Assembly: GCA_004555915.1 (NCBI GenBank)
Contig: SFJM01000001.1
Span: forward strand, 62,001 to 126,000
Direction of reading: 5' to 3'
Length of the DNA: 64,000 bases
Source of the DNA: Clostridiales bacterium
Lineage (GTDB): Bacteria > Bacillota > Clostridia > Oscillospirales > Butyricicoccaceae
Part shown: piece by piece, positions 34,898 to 44,724 of the stretch
Numbering within the stretch: the first letter of the stretch is position 1
Layout of the letters: each line of letters starts with the position of its first letter
The notes under the pieces: model-generated
What the model was told of the DNA's origin: nothing
The model's input: only the letters and a program-made list of their open reading frames with translations
The model's database searches: none
Made by a program: the position numbers and the translations under genes

Positions 34898-36562
34898 ATG
34901 GAATTGAGAAGTCATAATATTACAAAGGGTGTGGAACGTGTACCGAACCGTTCCCTGCTGCGCGCCTGCGGCCTGACCGAAGAGGAAATGCGTCAGCCGA
35001 TTATCGGTGTGGTTTCCGCTTACAGCGAAATCATTCCGGGCCATATCAATCTGGACAAGATTGCGGCAGCGGTTAAGACCGGTGTCAGCATGGCTGGCGG
35101 TACCCCGATTCTGGTACCGGCAATCGGTGTATGTGACGGCATTGCCATGGGCCATCTGGGCATGAAGTATTCCCTGCCGTCCCGTGAGCTGATTGCAGAC
35201 TCGGTTGAGACACTGGCACAGGCACATCAGTTTGACGCACTGGTACTCATCCCGAACTGTGACAAGATCGTACCGGGCATGGTCATGGCAGCTGCACGCC
35301 TGAATATCCCGTCGATTGTTATTTCCGGTGGCCCGATGCTGGCTGGCCATGTCAAGGGTGAAAATGTGTCCCTGTCCTATACCTTTGAGGCAGTTGGCGC
35401 ACGCAAGGCAAACCTGATTACCGATGAAGAAATCAACGATGTGGAATGCCATTCCTGTCCGGGATGCGGTTCCTGCTCCGGTATGTATACCGCAAACTCC
35501 ATGAACTGCCTGTGTGAGGCAATCGGTATGGCACTGCCGGGCAACGGCACCATTCCGGCGGTTCATTCTGACCGTATCCAGCTGGCTAAGCATGCCGGCA
35601 TGAAGATCATGGAGCTGCTGGAAAAGGACATCAAGCCCCGTGATATCATCAATAAGAAGTCCATCCACAACGCACTGGAATGTGAAATGGCACTGGGCTG
35701 CTCTACCAATACCGTACTGCATCTGCTGGCAATTGCCCATGAAGCAGGTCTGGACTTTGATCTGGAAACCATGAACAAAATTTCTGACCAGACCCCGAAC
35801 CTGTGCCATCTGGCACCGGCAGGACGTACCTATATTCAGGAGCTGAATGAGGCAGGCGGCATCTATGCCGTTATGAATGAGCTGTCCAAGAAGAACCTGA
35901 TTGAGCTGGATACCATCACGGCAACCGGCAAGAAGGTTGGCGAGAACATCGCAAACTGTGTCAACCGCAACCCGAATGTCATCCGTCCGATTGACAACCC
36001 GTACATGCAGACCGGCGGCATTGCCATCCTGTGGGGCAACATTGCCAAGGAAGGCTGTGCAGTCAAGCAGAGTGCGGTTGCACCGGAAATGATGAAGCAT
36101 TCCGGCCCGGCACGTGTGTTTGACAGCGAGGAAGAGGCAATTGATGCCATCTACAACGGCAGAATCAACAAGGGTGATGTGGTTATCATCCGTTATGAAG
36201 GCCCGAAGGGCGGCCCGGGCATGCGTGAGATGCTGAACCCGACCTCCGCTCTGGCTGGCATGAAGCTGGACAAGGATGTTGCACTGATTACTGACGGACG
36301 TTTCTCCGGTGCATCCCGCGGCGCATCCATCGGACATGTCTGCCCGGAAGCTGCGATGGGCGGTGAGATCGGCCTGCTGCAGGAAGGCGATATTATTGAA
36401 ATTGATATCCCGAACCATGCTGTCAATGCAAAGGTTTCGGATGAGGAATTCGCAAAGCGTCGAGAGAGCTTTGTTCCCCATGAGCCGAAGGTAAAGACCG
36501 GCTGGCTGGCACGCTATGCGCGTCTGGTAACTTCTGCAAACAAGGGTGCCGTACTGAAGTAA
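34898..36562 (+). CDS. ilvD: Dihydroxy-acid dehydratase
   Basis: A 554-residue iron-sulfur dehydratase for the third step of branched-chain amino acid synthesis. [32 protein letters not shown] and the cluster-binding [20 protein letters not shown] are present, as is the C-terminal [24 protein letters not shown] 34898 has TTTGGAGG upstream. A promoter and terminator sit in the 151-base gap after ilvN. Codon use is highly biased. Confidence 0.96.
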   Translation: MELRSHNITKGVERVPNRSLLRACGLTEEEMRQPIIGVVSAYSEIIPGHINLDKIAAAVKTGVSMAGGTPILVPAIGVCDGIAMGHLGMKYSLPSRELIADSVETLAQAHQFDALVLIPNCDKIVPGMVMAAARLNIPSIVISGGPMLAGHVKGENVSLSYTFEAVGARKANLITDEEINDVECHSCPGCGSCSGMYTANSMNCLCEAIGMALPGNGTIPAVHSDRIQLAKHAGMKIMELLEKDIKPRDIINKKSIHNALECEMALGCSTNTVLHLLAIAHEAGLDFDLETMNKISDQTPNLCHLAPAGRTYIQELNEAGGIYAVMNELSKKNLIELDTITATGKKVGENIANCVNRNPNVIRPIDNPYMQTGGIAILWGNIAKEGCAVKQSAVAPEMMKHSGPARVFDSEEEAIDAIYNGRINKGDVVIIRYEGPKGGPGMREMLNPTSALAGMKLDKDVALITDGRFSGASRGASIGHVCPEAAMGGEIGLLQEGDIIEIDIPNHAVNAKVSDEEFAKRRESFVPHEPKVKTGWLARYARLVTSANKGAVLK

Positions 36563-36585
36563 GGCATCGCATAACGCAATGGATT

Positions 36586-36620
36586 TCCCCTGCTTGCCAT
36601 ATGGTGAGCGGGGGATTTTT
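36586..36620 (+). terminator. Intrinsic terminator after ilvD
   Basis: TCCCCTGCTTGCC (36586-36598) pairs over 13 bases with GGTGAGCGGGGGA (36603-36615), then TTTTT. It closely resembles the terminator at 39262-39299. Confidence 0.9.
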
Positions 36621-36659
36621 GCAGCTATAAAATTTTTTGTAAAAAAATAATTGTTAAGA

Positions 36660-36688
36660 TTGATTTTTATTGGGGAAACGTGTATGCT
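36660..36688 (+). promoter_or_regulatory. Promoter upstream of the PadR gene
   Basis: TTGATT at 36660-36665 and TATGCT at 36683-36688 with a 17-base spacer, 24 bases before the start codon. Confidence 0.6.
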
Positions 36689-36711
36689 GAAACAAAAGGA
36701 GTGAATGCATC

Positions 36712-37245
36712 ATGGGAAGAAAGCCCAATCCGTCGGAGACCCCGGAGCGCAGCGGTTCCGCTGCCGGAATGGAAGAAAATATGAAGAAAGCGGTTGCGGA
36801 AATGTTGGTATTGTTTCTGCTCCATGAGCGGGATATGTATATCGGTGAAATCCCGGAGGAGTTGGAACGGCGCAGCGGCGGAATCTTTCATATTGTGTTT
36901 CCCTATTCCATCATTTACCGTATGGTAAAATTTGAATATATTGAGGAACAGAAAAAACGCATTGCACCGGATGGCAGAAAACGGCAGTATTATGCGATTA
37001 CTGACAAGGGAATCGCATATTTACAGGAGCTGCGGACTACATTTGGACAGTTTTTTGAGGGGGTAACCACCATTCTGGCATCGGAGGGGGAAGTATATGA
37101 ACAGACAGAATCCGCAGGCGCGGCAGTATATGAAGCAGGTGAGCAGGCAGCTGACATGCAGCTGGAAGCAGAAGCACAGGCTGAGAAACAACTTGAAGCA
37201 GATGATTGGAATGTTTCTGGACGATTGTCCGGATGCCTCGTATGA
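36712..37245 (+). CDS. PadR-family transcriptional regulator
   Basis: A 177-residue protein whose residues about 24-125 form a PadR-type winged helix (MKKAVAEMLVLFLLHERDMYIGEI, then RKRQYYAITDKGIAYLQEL). The start has AAAGGAG upstream. The frame stays open past the usual end of a PadR domain and overlaps the next gene by 149 bases, adding a glutamate/alanine-rich tail that looks like a shadow of the neighbour's coding sequence. PadR proteins often repress their own unit together with a membrane partner. Confidence 0.8.
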   Translation: MGRKPNPSETPERSGSAAGMEENMKKAVAEMLVLFLLHERDMYIGEIPEELERRSGGIFHIVFPYSIIYRMVKFEYIEEQKKRIAPDGRKRQYYAITDKGIAYLQELRTTFGQFFEGVTTILASEGEVYEQTESAGAAVYEAGEQAADMQLEAEAQAEKQLEADDWNVSGRLSGCLV

Positions 37246-37639
37246 AGATATTCTGACAGCCTGCGGCAGTCCGACAGACGTGGCGGCGGATTTGCTTGCC
37301 GAAGTACCGGAACGCGAACGAAATCAGTATAGAATAAAACGAAAACGATTGTATACTGCGGCTATAATAATATTCTTAACAGTATCAATATGTGCTTGCT
37401 CATCAGTTGCATATTTTATACGAAATCCATGGACAGCAGAAATCACAACAGTCATTGATTATACAGATAAATTGCCGTCGTATTGGGACTACGCTGAGAA
37501 ATATGGTATCAATTATGAATATGATACAAGTGGAAGAATCATCCAGGCAACTGATAATGATGGAAATAAAATTGAAGTTGACAAGGATGGGATTCCGACG
37601 GATAAAGAAAAATATTCTCTTGAGGAGGAAGAAAAATGA
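37097..37639 (+). CDS. Membrane protein with helical cytoplasmic domain (DUF6120/HAAS-like)
   Basis: A 180-residue protein. Residues 1 to about 75 are helical and contain YEDILTACGSPTDVAADLL, resembling the HAAS/DUF1700-type domain often encoded beside PadR regulators. One membrane helix follows (about residues 87-107), then an acidic extracytoplasmic part with a D-x-D-G-N-K-I motif. GGAGGGGG precedes the ATG, inside the PadR frame. The second half is markedly AT-rich. Family assignment is tentative. Confidence 0.7.
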   Translation: MNRQNPQARQYMKQVSRQLTCSWKQKHRLRNNLKQMIGMFLDDCPDASYEDILTACGSPTDVAADLLAEVPERERNQYRIKRKRLYTAAIIIFLTVSICACSSVAYFIRNPWTAEITTVIDYTDKLPSYWDYAEKYGINYEYDTSGRIIQATDNDGNKIEVDKDGIPTDKEKYSLEEEEK

Positions 37640-38085
37640 GAAAATTAATCCAAAAGATGGAAACGCTGGTGCTATTGGCCTGCTGCTTTTTTATGTGTAA
37701 TGGAAAAGCCTTAGCAGTGGACACAATACAAGAGGTTATTCAGTATGATGACGGTACATATGCAGAAATTACACTGACAGAAGAGGATGTGATGTCCCGC
37801 ACGACAACTAAAACGGGAACGAAAACATATACTTATAAGAGTGCATCCGGCGATATAATCTTTACATACACATTAAAGACATATTTTCAGTATGATGGAA
37901 GCACATCTAAGGCAGTTACTTGTTCTACAACATATAATATTGTGAAAAGTGGCTGGTCTAAGAAATCGGATAGCCACTATTGTTCTGGTAATAATGCATA
38001 CGGTACAGCTAAGTTTTCTAACTCAAGTACATCAAAAACTGCGAGTTTAACGATTACATGCAGCAAGGACGGTAAAATTTCATAA
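37636..38085 (+). CDS. Small secreted protein, unknown function
   Basis: A 149-residue protein with a signal peptide (about residues 1-27, ending GKALA). The mature part is rich in Ser, Thr, Tyr and Lys and probably all beta strand, with two spaced cysteines. It resembles short secreted proteins annotated only as domains of unknown function in gut Clostridia. Its start overlaps the previous stop (ATGA), and GAGGAGG precedes it. The DNA is AT-rich compared with the flanking ilv genes. A terminator follows. Confidence 0.7.
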   Translation: MRKLIQKMETLVLLACCFFMCNGKALAVDTIQEVIQYDDGTYAEITLTEEDVMSRTTTKTGTKTYTYKSASGDIIFTYTLKTYFQYDGSTSKAVTCSTTYNIVKSGWSKKSDSHYCSGNNAYGTAKFSNSSTSKTASLTITCSKDGKIS

Positions 38086-38092
38086 AAATATT

Positions 38093-38128
38093 ATGCCCGT
38101 TTCTTATTGTTAGAAACGGGTATATTTT
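38093..38128 (+). terminator. Intrinsic terminator after the secreted-protein gene
   Basis: ATGCCCGTTTC (38093-38103) pairs with GAAACGGGTAT (38113-38123) around a 9-base loop, followed by a short T-run. Confidence 0.75.
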
Positions 38129-38148
38129 GCAATTAAAATATTTTTTCA

Positions 38149-38178
38149 TTGACAAAATTATATGCTATATGATATTAT
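38149..38178 (+). promoter_or_regulatory. Promoter for the second secreted-protein gene
   Basis: Consensus TTGACA at 38149-38154 and TATTAT at 38173-38178 with an 18-base spacer in AT-rich DNA. Confidence 0.65.
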
Positions 38179-38302
38179 CTTTTTAAGAAATATATAGATT
38201 ATAAAAGAAGTGAAAGGAAGTGGAAAACATGATGAAACCATAGGTGAACAATATGGCTATACATTAACTAAGAGAATGCTATTTATGAAGGGAATGATAT
38301 TT

Positions 38303-38911
38303 ATGTTAAAAAAGTTAATCAGCAGTATTCTAGCATTAGGATTGGTTGCTTCAATGGCGGGGGCTTTTGCTACAAATGATGAATTCGTTGGACAAACTGA
38401 AGAAGGAATTCCTGTTTCTGAGAATGTTATCAGCGTGGGATACGATGAACCGGTTGATGTAGAAATTGAGTTACCAGTTGACGAGATGGAAGATGGAATT
38501 ACGGTTGCAATTTTTCAAGATGATAATGGCGAATTCTATGCTGAACAGGTAACAGAAAACTCTGTGATGCCAACGTCATTGATTGTTTCAACTTTTCATG
38601 TTGGATTAATTGCGGGAACTGCAACTAATAAATATAGAATGTATTGGGATGCAAGTGGGGATCGACTTACCGCAATTTATGCTAATTTGGTGTGCAAAAA
38701 TACCGGTAATGGAACAGTTTATGGGACAGAAAATGTGTATTTTTCTAGTACATATGGACAATCTTCAGCTTCAGGTACTACTAGTGATTTCACTATTCCG
38801 AGTAATATCTCTAAAGTTAAAGTGGGATGGTCAGCAGCTACAATAGTATCTATGGGACAAGGGAAAGTAACTTTGACTAGTGTATTTCAGGAAAGAAATG
38901 TACCAAGATAA
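38303..38911 (+). CDS. Secreted protein of unknown function
   Basis: A 202-residue protein starting MLKKLISSILALGLVASMAG, a clear signal peptide to about residue 22. An acidic stretch follows (DEPVDVEIELPVDEMEDG), then a Ser/Thr/Tyr-rich, beta-type region. I do not recognise the family. The ATG at 38303 is preferred over the open frame from 38210 because it gives the signal peptide and has AAGGGAA upstream. AT content is high, unlike the core genes. It has its own promoter. Confidence 0.65.
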   Translation: MLKKLISSILALGLVASMAGAFATNDEFVGQTEEGIPVSENVISVGYDEPVDVEIELPVDEMEDGITVAIFQDDNGEFYAEQVTENSVMPTSLIVSTFHVGLIAGTATNKYRMYWDASGDRLTAIYANLVCKNTGNGTVYGTENVYFSSTYGQSSASGTTSDFTIPSNISKVKVGWSAATIVSMGQGKVTLTSVFQERNVPR

Positions 38912-38949
38912 AAAACATAAAATATTTTATATTGTTAAGGTGCGATGAT

Positions 38950-39243
38950 ATGAAAAAAACATTTTTGTATATAGTTATTATTGCAGCAGCCATTATTGTG
39001 GTTAGTGCGGCGATATATTCGCATATGTCTTTTTCTGATGAACACACGATGAAGAATATCGTTATAGAAGAAATATCTGGGCGAATGGATGAGCTTGACG
39101 ATGGTCCGATGGCAGTTGTCATTTCTCATGATGGGGATAAAGAAACATATCTTGTCACGTTAGAGGACGGAAAGGTTATTGTAAAAGACAGCAATAAAGA
39201 TACGGTTGCATATGTATTTGATGTAGAAATGTTTTCCAAATAG
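38950..39243 (+). CDS. Small membrane-anchored protein of unknown function
   Basis: A 97-residue protein with one N-terminal hydrophobic helix (about residues 4-24) that could be an anchor or signal, and an acidic, lysine-containing outer part (GDKETYLVTLEDGKVIVKD). No family is recognised. AAGGTG lies about 8 bases before the ATG. It is the last gene of the AT-rich patch, followed by a strong terminator. Confidence 0.6.
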   Translation: MKKTFLYIVIIAAAIIVVSAAIYSHMSFSDEHTMKNIVIEEISGRMDELDDGPMAVVISHDGDKETYLVTLEDGKVIVKDSNKDTVAYVFDVEMFSK

Positions 39244-39261
39244 TCGTTATATGCAGAACAA

Positions 39262-39299
39262 ATCCCCTGTTTATCATGATGGTAAGCAGGGGATTTTCT
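39262..39299 (+). terminator. Intrinsic terminator at the end of the AT-rich patch
   Basis: CCCCTGTTTATC (39264-39275) pairs over 12 bases with GGTAAGCAGGGG (39281-39292), followed by ATTTTC. It has the same layout and partly the same sequence as the ilvD terminator at 36586. Confidence 0.8.
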
Positions 39300-40075
39300 C
39301 ATACATGTAACAGCCTGTGGATTTCTTCTACCACATCCATGGTAGTGCGGTCTGCCTGTTCAATCAGTTTGGGATGACCGTCTGCCATGGCATACAGCGT
39401 GCCTGCATGGCCAGCCAGCGGCAGATCGTTTTCATTGTCACCAAAGACAATGGTATCCTCTCTGGGAATATGCAGATGGGCACACAGGGCATCCATAGCC
39501 GTGCCCTTGTCGCAGTTTTCCCGCAGGAAATCCATCCAGCTGCTGCGGCCCACCACCGGAATCAGATAGGGTGCGAAATCTGCAAACTGTGCCGCCAGCT
39601 GTGCATCCACACCGGATTTGCGATAGAGAGATATCTTGATAAAATCCTCTGTAACTGCACAGACATCCTCCACAACCGTGGTAGTATTGCCCACATCGTC
39701 ACGCATATGGGAGATATATTCCTCCTGCTTCGGCTGAATATAGCAGGTATCGACACCGGAAAGAAGTACCTCACTGCCTGGCTGCCGGAGAATCGCCCGC
39801 ATCAGAGCCTGTCCGGTTTTCCGGTCAATGGTTTCTCTGGCAATCACTTCATTCTGCCAGACAACCAGACTGCCGTTTTCACAGATATAGCCGATATCAT
39901 CCGCAACCGGTGCAAATAACCGGCGCAGATTCGCATATTGTCTGCCGCTGCATGCGGCAAAGTAAATGTCATTTTCCTTCATGGTATGGATCAGCGGAAA
40001 CAGTGCCGGAGGAATCACACGTTCCCCTTCCCGCATCAGCGTACCATCCACATCACTTGCAATTAGTTTTATCAT
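39299..40075 (-). CDS. HAD-family hydrolase, Cof subfamily
   Basis: A 258-residue phosphatase of the Cof/IIB group. Motif I is LIASDVDGTLMR with the nucleophilic aspartates, the threonine/serine of motif II lies in FAACSGR, the lysine region is around DKGTAMDAL, and motif IV is VFGDNENDLPLAGHAG. These enzymes dephosphorylate sugar phosphates and related small molecules; the substrate cannot be read from sequence. It stands alone on the - strand. Confidence 0.88.
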   Translation of the reverse strand: MIKLIASDVDGTLMREGERVIPPALFPLIHTMKENDIYFAACSGRQYANLRRLFAPVADDIGYICENGSLVVWQNEVIARETIDRKTGQALMRAILRQPGSEVLLSGVDTCYIQPKQEEYISHMRDDVGNTTTVVEDVCAVTEDFIKISLYRKSGVDAQLAAQFADFAPYLIPVVGRSSWMDFLRENCDKGTAMDALCAHLHIPREDTIVFGDNENDLPLAGHAGTLYAMADGHPKLIEQADRTTMDVVEEIHRLLHV

Positions 40076-40177
40076 GTCAGAACCTCTGGAATATATGTTA
40101 TCTGGATATATGGATTGATACCCGGAGGAGGCAGATTCGCCCCACCTCCTGCGTCATTATACCATAACGAAATCTAC

Positions 40178-40210
40178 AAAAAAAGTCCCTCTCCCTGACA
40201 GGAAAGGGAC
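40178..40210 (-). terminator. Intrinsic terminator after the alanine symporter gene
   Basis: On the - strand GTCCCTTTCC pairs with GGAGAGGGAC (one mismatch) and is followed by seven Ts. Confidence 0.8.
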
Positions 40211-40234
40211 AATATCGTTCCAGATGTAAAAGAA

Positions 40235-41653
40235 TTAATGTTTCTTTGCCTTGCGTGCGGCATTTTCAGCGTCAACGGTGGGCTGGAAGCGCTTGACTTC
40301 CCTGGCAATGACACCGGACAGAGCCAGCATGCAGATCAGGTTCGGAATAGCCATCAGTGCGTTGGCAATATCGGACAGATTCCATACCAGATCCAAAGAC
40401 ATGGTAGCGCCGAAGAATGCAATAACAGAGAAGATGACACGGTAAGCGATGCAGATCGAACGCTTCTTGACAATGTATTCCAATGCCTTTTCACCGTGAT
40501 ATTCCCAACCCAGAATGGTAGAGAAGGCAAACAACGCAATACCGATGGTAACCATCCATGCGCCAAATTCACCGAGTACGGTACGGAATGCAGCAATGGT
40601 CAGTGCAGAGCCTTCCACCAGGGCTCCGGAAGCATCCGTCATACCCAATACGCCGGAAGAGCATACTGCCAGACCGGTAACCGTGCAGATGACAATGGTA
40701 TCGAAGAAGGTACCGGTCATGTTGATATAACCCTGACGAACCGGGTCGTCAGTAGTAGCTGCTGCTGCGGTAATCGCAGCGGAACCCATGCCGGCTTCAT
40801 TGGAGAATACGCCGCGGGCAACGCCGTAACGCATGGAGCTCATGATGCTGGAGGTGATGGTACCGGCTGCACCGCCTGCGATTGCGGTGGGGCTGAAAGC
40901 ACATTTTACCATCAGCACAATGGCTGCCGGAACCTGGGTAATATTGCCGAGGATGACAATGATACCAAAAATCAGATAAAATACTGCCATAACCGGAACA
41001 ATGACAGAGGATACCTTGGACAGACGGGTAATGCCGCCCAGCAGGATCACCAGTACCAGGATAACCAGAATCACACCGACAATCCACTGTGGAATATGGA
41101 AGGTATTATTCAGTGCAGTGGCAATCGAATTTGCCTGCGTCATATTGCCGATACCAAAGGATGCGACAACAGCAAAGATCGCAAACAGCATGGCCAGAAT
41201 TGCACCAAGGGTTTTGTTCTTCAGGCCGCGCTTCATGGTGGTCATCGGGCCGCCAAGCATTTCACCGTGCTCATTGGTCACGCGATACTTGATTGCCAGC
41301 ATGCATTCGGAGAATTTACTGGTGAGACCGAAGATTGCGGAAATTTCCATCCAGATCAGTGCGCCAGGGCCGCCGCTGACCAGTGCGGTTGCAACACCGA
41401 CGATGTTGCCGGTACCGATGGTGGCAGCCAGTGCAGTCATCAAAGCAGCAAATGGAGAAATATCACCACTGCCGCGATGCGTCATTCTTGCTTCCTTGCT
41501 GAGGACGGAACGCAGAGCATAGGGCAGGTTGCGCCAGCTTGCAAAGCCGATGCGGATAGTCAGGAAAATACCAGTGCCGACCAACAGCACCAGCATAACC
41601 GGACCCCAGACAAAGGCATCCACAGCGGAAACGATGTTGGAAAATGTTTCCAT
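40235..41653 (-). CDS. Sodium:alanine/glycine symporter (AGCS family)
   Basis: A 472-residue transporter with around ten membrane helices. ALAATIGTGNIVGVATAL and the segment GPGALIWMEISAIFGLTSKFSE are AGCS signatures, as is GVFSNEAGMGSAAITAAA. It imports alanine or glycine with sodium. AAGGGAG precedes the ATG at 41653. The leader contains a promoter and then a terminator hairpin, suggesting attenuation. Confidence 0.92.
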   Translation of the reverse strand: METFSNIVSAVDAFVWGPVMLVLLVGTGIFLTIRIGFASWRNLPYALRSVLSKEARMTHRGSGDISPFAALMTALAATIGTGNIVGVATALVSGGPGALIWMEISAIFGLTSKFSECMLAIKYRVTNEHGEMLGGPMTTMKRGLKNKTLGAILAMLFAIFAVVASFGIGNMTQANSIATALNNTFHIPQWIVGVILVILVLVILLGGITRLSKVSSVIVPVMAVFYLIFGIIVILGNITQVPAAIVLMVKCAFSPTAIAGGAAGTITSSIMSSMRYGVARGVFSNEAGMGSAAITAAAATTDDPVRQGYINMTGTFFDTIVICTVTGLAVCSSGVLGMTDASGALVEGSALTIAAFRTVLGEFGAWMVTIGIALFAFSTILGWEYHGEKALEYIVKKRSICIAYRVIFSVIAFFGATMSLDLVWNLSDIANALMAIPNLICMLALSGVIAREVKRFQPTVDAENAARKAKKH

Positions 41654-41681
41654 ATGTTTTAAACTCCCTTCATATCATGAT

Positions 41682-41731
41682 AAAAAAGCAGGCAGACGAA
41701 TAGCGGGAACGAGACGCCATTGTCTGTCTGC
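41682..41731 (-). terminator. Terminator-like hairpin in the symporter leader
   Basis: On the - strand GCAGACAGAC (41731-41722) pairs with GTCTGCCTGC (41697-41688) with one mismatch. The pairing extends inward through AT-GCG/CGC-AT, and six Ts follow. It lies between the promoter and the start codon, which is only about 30 bases further on. Confidence 0.75.
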
Positions 41732-41763
41732 ATTGATATCATGGAAAAATATTACCAGACATT

Positions 41764-41792
41764 ATAATAGCGTATTTGCAGGATGATTGCAA
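41764..41792 (-). promoter_or_regulatory. Promoter of the alanine symporter gene
   Basis: On the - strand TTGCAA (41792-41787) and TATTAT (41769-41764) with a 17-base spacer. Confidence 0.6.
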
Positions 41793-41968
41793 GGAAATTT
41801 CAAAAATTGTGAAAAAATTTTGAACAAATCATATGGAACATACCATTTTCTGCCTGGATCATCCCGAAATGAATGAAAACCTGCAAAAATGTTCCAAGCT
41901 GGCGCATATACTGCATTGGTTGCAATTCCATTGGATTCATGATATGGTTAAACCATAGGAATGATGAC

Positions 41969-42736
41969 ATGACAGAGAGGCAGAGATTTTTTGTGACAAA
42001 TTTTCGGCTTGTGATTCAATATGACGGCAAACGCTATAGCGGCTGGCAGAAGCAGGGCAATACGGAGCATACCATACAGGGGAAAATCGAACAGATTCTC
42101 AGCCGGATGACCGGACATGCGGTGGAAATCCATGGCGCCGGACGCACAGATGCCGGCGTGCATGCCCGTGCACAGGTTGCCAATGTGAAAATACAGACAG
42201 AGCTGTCCCCGCAGGAGGTACAGGCATACCTGAATGCCTATCTGCCTGCGGATATTGCCGTGACGGATTGCCGAACAGCGCCGGAACGGTTTCATGCCCG
42301 GCTGAATGCAAAGGGAAAGCATTACTGTTACCGCCTGTGTGACGGCGGCGTGCCTGAGGTGTTTTCCAGAAATGTTGTGTGTGCATGGGAAAGGCCGCTG
42401 GATGTGGAAGCGATGCGGCAGGCTGCCGCGTATCTTGTGGGCACACATGATTTCCGCGGTTTTTCCTCGGTCAACCGGCGGTTTAAAAAGTCAACCGTCC
42501 GGACGATTACCGCGTTGGAGGTTACACGCCATGGGCAGGAAATCCACTTCGATGTACAGGGTACCGGCTTCCTGTATAACATGGTGCGGATTATTGTCGG
42601 AACCCTTGTGGAAGTAGGGGAAGGCAAACGGAAGCCGGAATCCATACCGAAGATTCTGGACAGCCTTGACCGGCAGGATGCCGGTATCACCATGCCGCCG
42701 CAGGGCCTGATGCTGGAAGCGGTTTTCTATGAATGA
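41969..42736 (+). CDS. truA: tRNA pseudouridine(38-40) synthase
   Basis: A 255-residue pseudouridine synthase for the tRNA anticodon arm. FRLVIQYDGKRYSGWQKQ, HGAGRTDAGVHARAQVA with the catalytic aspartate, HDFRGFSSVNRRF and the closing PPQGLMLEAVFYE are typical. The ATG at 41969 has AGGA 8 bases upstream. A GTG at 41993 would give 247 residues, also fitting the family. A GntR regulator gene follows. Confidence 0.93.
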   Translation: MTERQRFFVTNFRLVIQYDGKRYSGWQKQGNTEHTIQGKIEQILSRMTGHAVEIHGAGRTDAGVHARAQVANVKIQTELSPQEVQAYLNAYLPADIAVTDCRTAPERFHARLNAKGKHYCYRLCDGGVPEVFSRNVVCAWERPLDVEAMRQAAAYLVGTHDFRGFSSVNRRFKKSTVRTITALEVTRHGQEIHFDVQGTGFLYNMVRIIVGTLVEVGEGKRKPESIPKILDSLDRQDAGITMPPQGLMLEAVFYE

Positions 42737-42758
42737 GATTGAGTTGGAGTAACAGATC

Positions 42759-43478
42759 ATGATAAAGAACACACGCACACAGCGGACCGCGGACCGCCTG
42801 CGCAATATGATTGTGGAGGAGCAGGTGTTTCATTATGGAGAAAAACTGCCAAATGAGAATGAATTATCCAGCCGCCTTGGTATCAGCCGTACCACGCTGC
42901 GGGAAGCCATCCATATCCTGACCTCGGAAGGGCTGCTGACCGTCAAACGGGGCAAAGGTACCTTTGTATCCGCACAGATCAACCAGTATGCTTCCGGAAA
43001 GCTGGAGCTGAATGACCTGTCGGACATGAAAATCACCCTGCGGGATTTATATGAAGCACGTTTGATTTTTGAGCCGGAAGCCGCAGCACTGGCATGCAAG
43101 CGGGCCACAGAGGAGGAAATCCGGGAAATTATGCAGCTGGGACAGGTGTGCCAGGAACAGCTGCGGCTGAATCCAACCGGTAAAAAGCGCATTGAATCGG
43201 AAAACATGTTCCATGGCGCCATTGTCCGGGCATCCCATAATGATTTCCTCAGCCGGTTCATGCCGCTGCTGACGGAAACCATTGAAAAAACCTTTTCCTT
43301 TAACTTCAATTATGAGGTCATTGCGGAGGATGCCTATAAGGATCACATCCTGATTATGGATTTTTTGCAGAAGCGGGATGCGGAGGGGGTTAGAAGTGCC
43401 GTGACCATTCATCTGCACCATGCCATCTGGAACGAACAGCTGCCGGAGCGCGCCGAAAATATCACAGGAATACCCTGA
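42759..43478 (+). CDS. FadR-type GntR transcriptional regulator
   Basis: A 239-residue regulator. The N-terminal winged helix is seen in ERGEKLPNE-like LPNENELSSRLGISRTTLREAI and LLTVKRGKGTFV. The C-terminal ligand domain is of the FCD/FadR type (LYEARLIFEPEAAALA, FHGAIVRASHN, and HHAIWNEQL with metal-binding histidines likely). It lies 142 bases upstream of ilvC, whose leader carries two copies of an inverted repeat of the GntR/FadR kind. Control of ilvC by this protein is the simplest reading; its ligand is unknown. Confidence 0.88.
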   Translation: MIKNTRTQRTADRLRNMIVEEQVFHYGEKLPNENELSSRLGISRTTLREAIHILTSEGLLTVKRGKGTFVSAQINQYASGKLELNDLSDMKITLRDLYEARLIFEPEAAALACKRATEEEIREIMQLGQVCQEQLRLNPTGKKRIESENMFHGAIVRASHNDFLSRFMPLLTETIEKTFSFNFNYEVIAEDAYKDHILIMDFLQKRDAEGVRSAVTIHLHHAIWNEQLPERAENITGIP

Positions 43479-43510
43479 GAATTTACGGGAAGATGTGGTA
43501 AAAATAATGG

Positions 43511-43539
43511 TTGACATTGATATTGGGCAAGGATATAAT
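43511..43539 (+). promoter_or_regulatory. Consensus promoter of ilvC
   Basis: TTGACA at 43511-43516 and TATAAT at 43534-43539 with a 17-base spacer, a perfect sigma-A match. The start would be near 43546. Confidence 0.88.
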
Positions 43540-43548
43540 GGATTATAA

Positions 43549-44646
<1,098 letters not shown>

Positions 44647-44680
44647 GATCCGATTCGTTCGTTAATACGGTAAAAATCGA

Positions 44681-44715
44681 AGCGGCATCATCTCTGGTGG
44701 ATGGTGCCGCTTTTT
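44681..44715 (+). terminator. Intrinsic terminator after ilvC
   Basis: AGCGGCATCATC (44681-44692) pairs over 12 bases with GATGGTGCCGCT (44700-44711), followed by TTTTT. Confidence 0.9.
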
Positions 44716-44724
44716 CATATGGAA

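Noticed and set aside
34802..36481. Long open frame opposite ilvD, with similar ones opposite ilvB (32598-34301) and the hydrogenase flavoprotein (53888-55606)
   Set aside because: Strong codon bias of highly expressed genes leaves the antisense frame open; no ribosome site or family match.
41654..41800. Glycine riboswitch in the symporter leader
   Set aside because: The paired aptamer cores and their conserved G-rich segments are absent; only a promoter and a terminator hairpin are visible.
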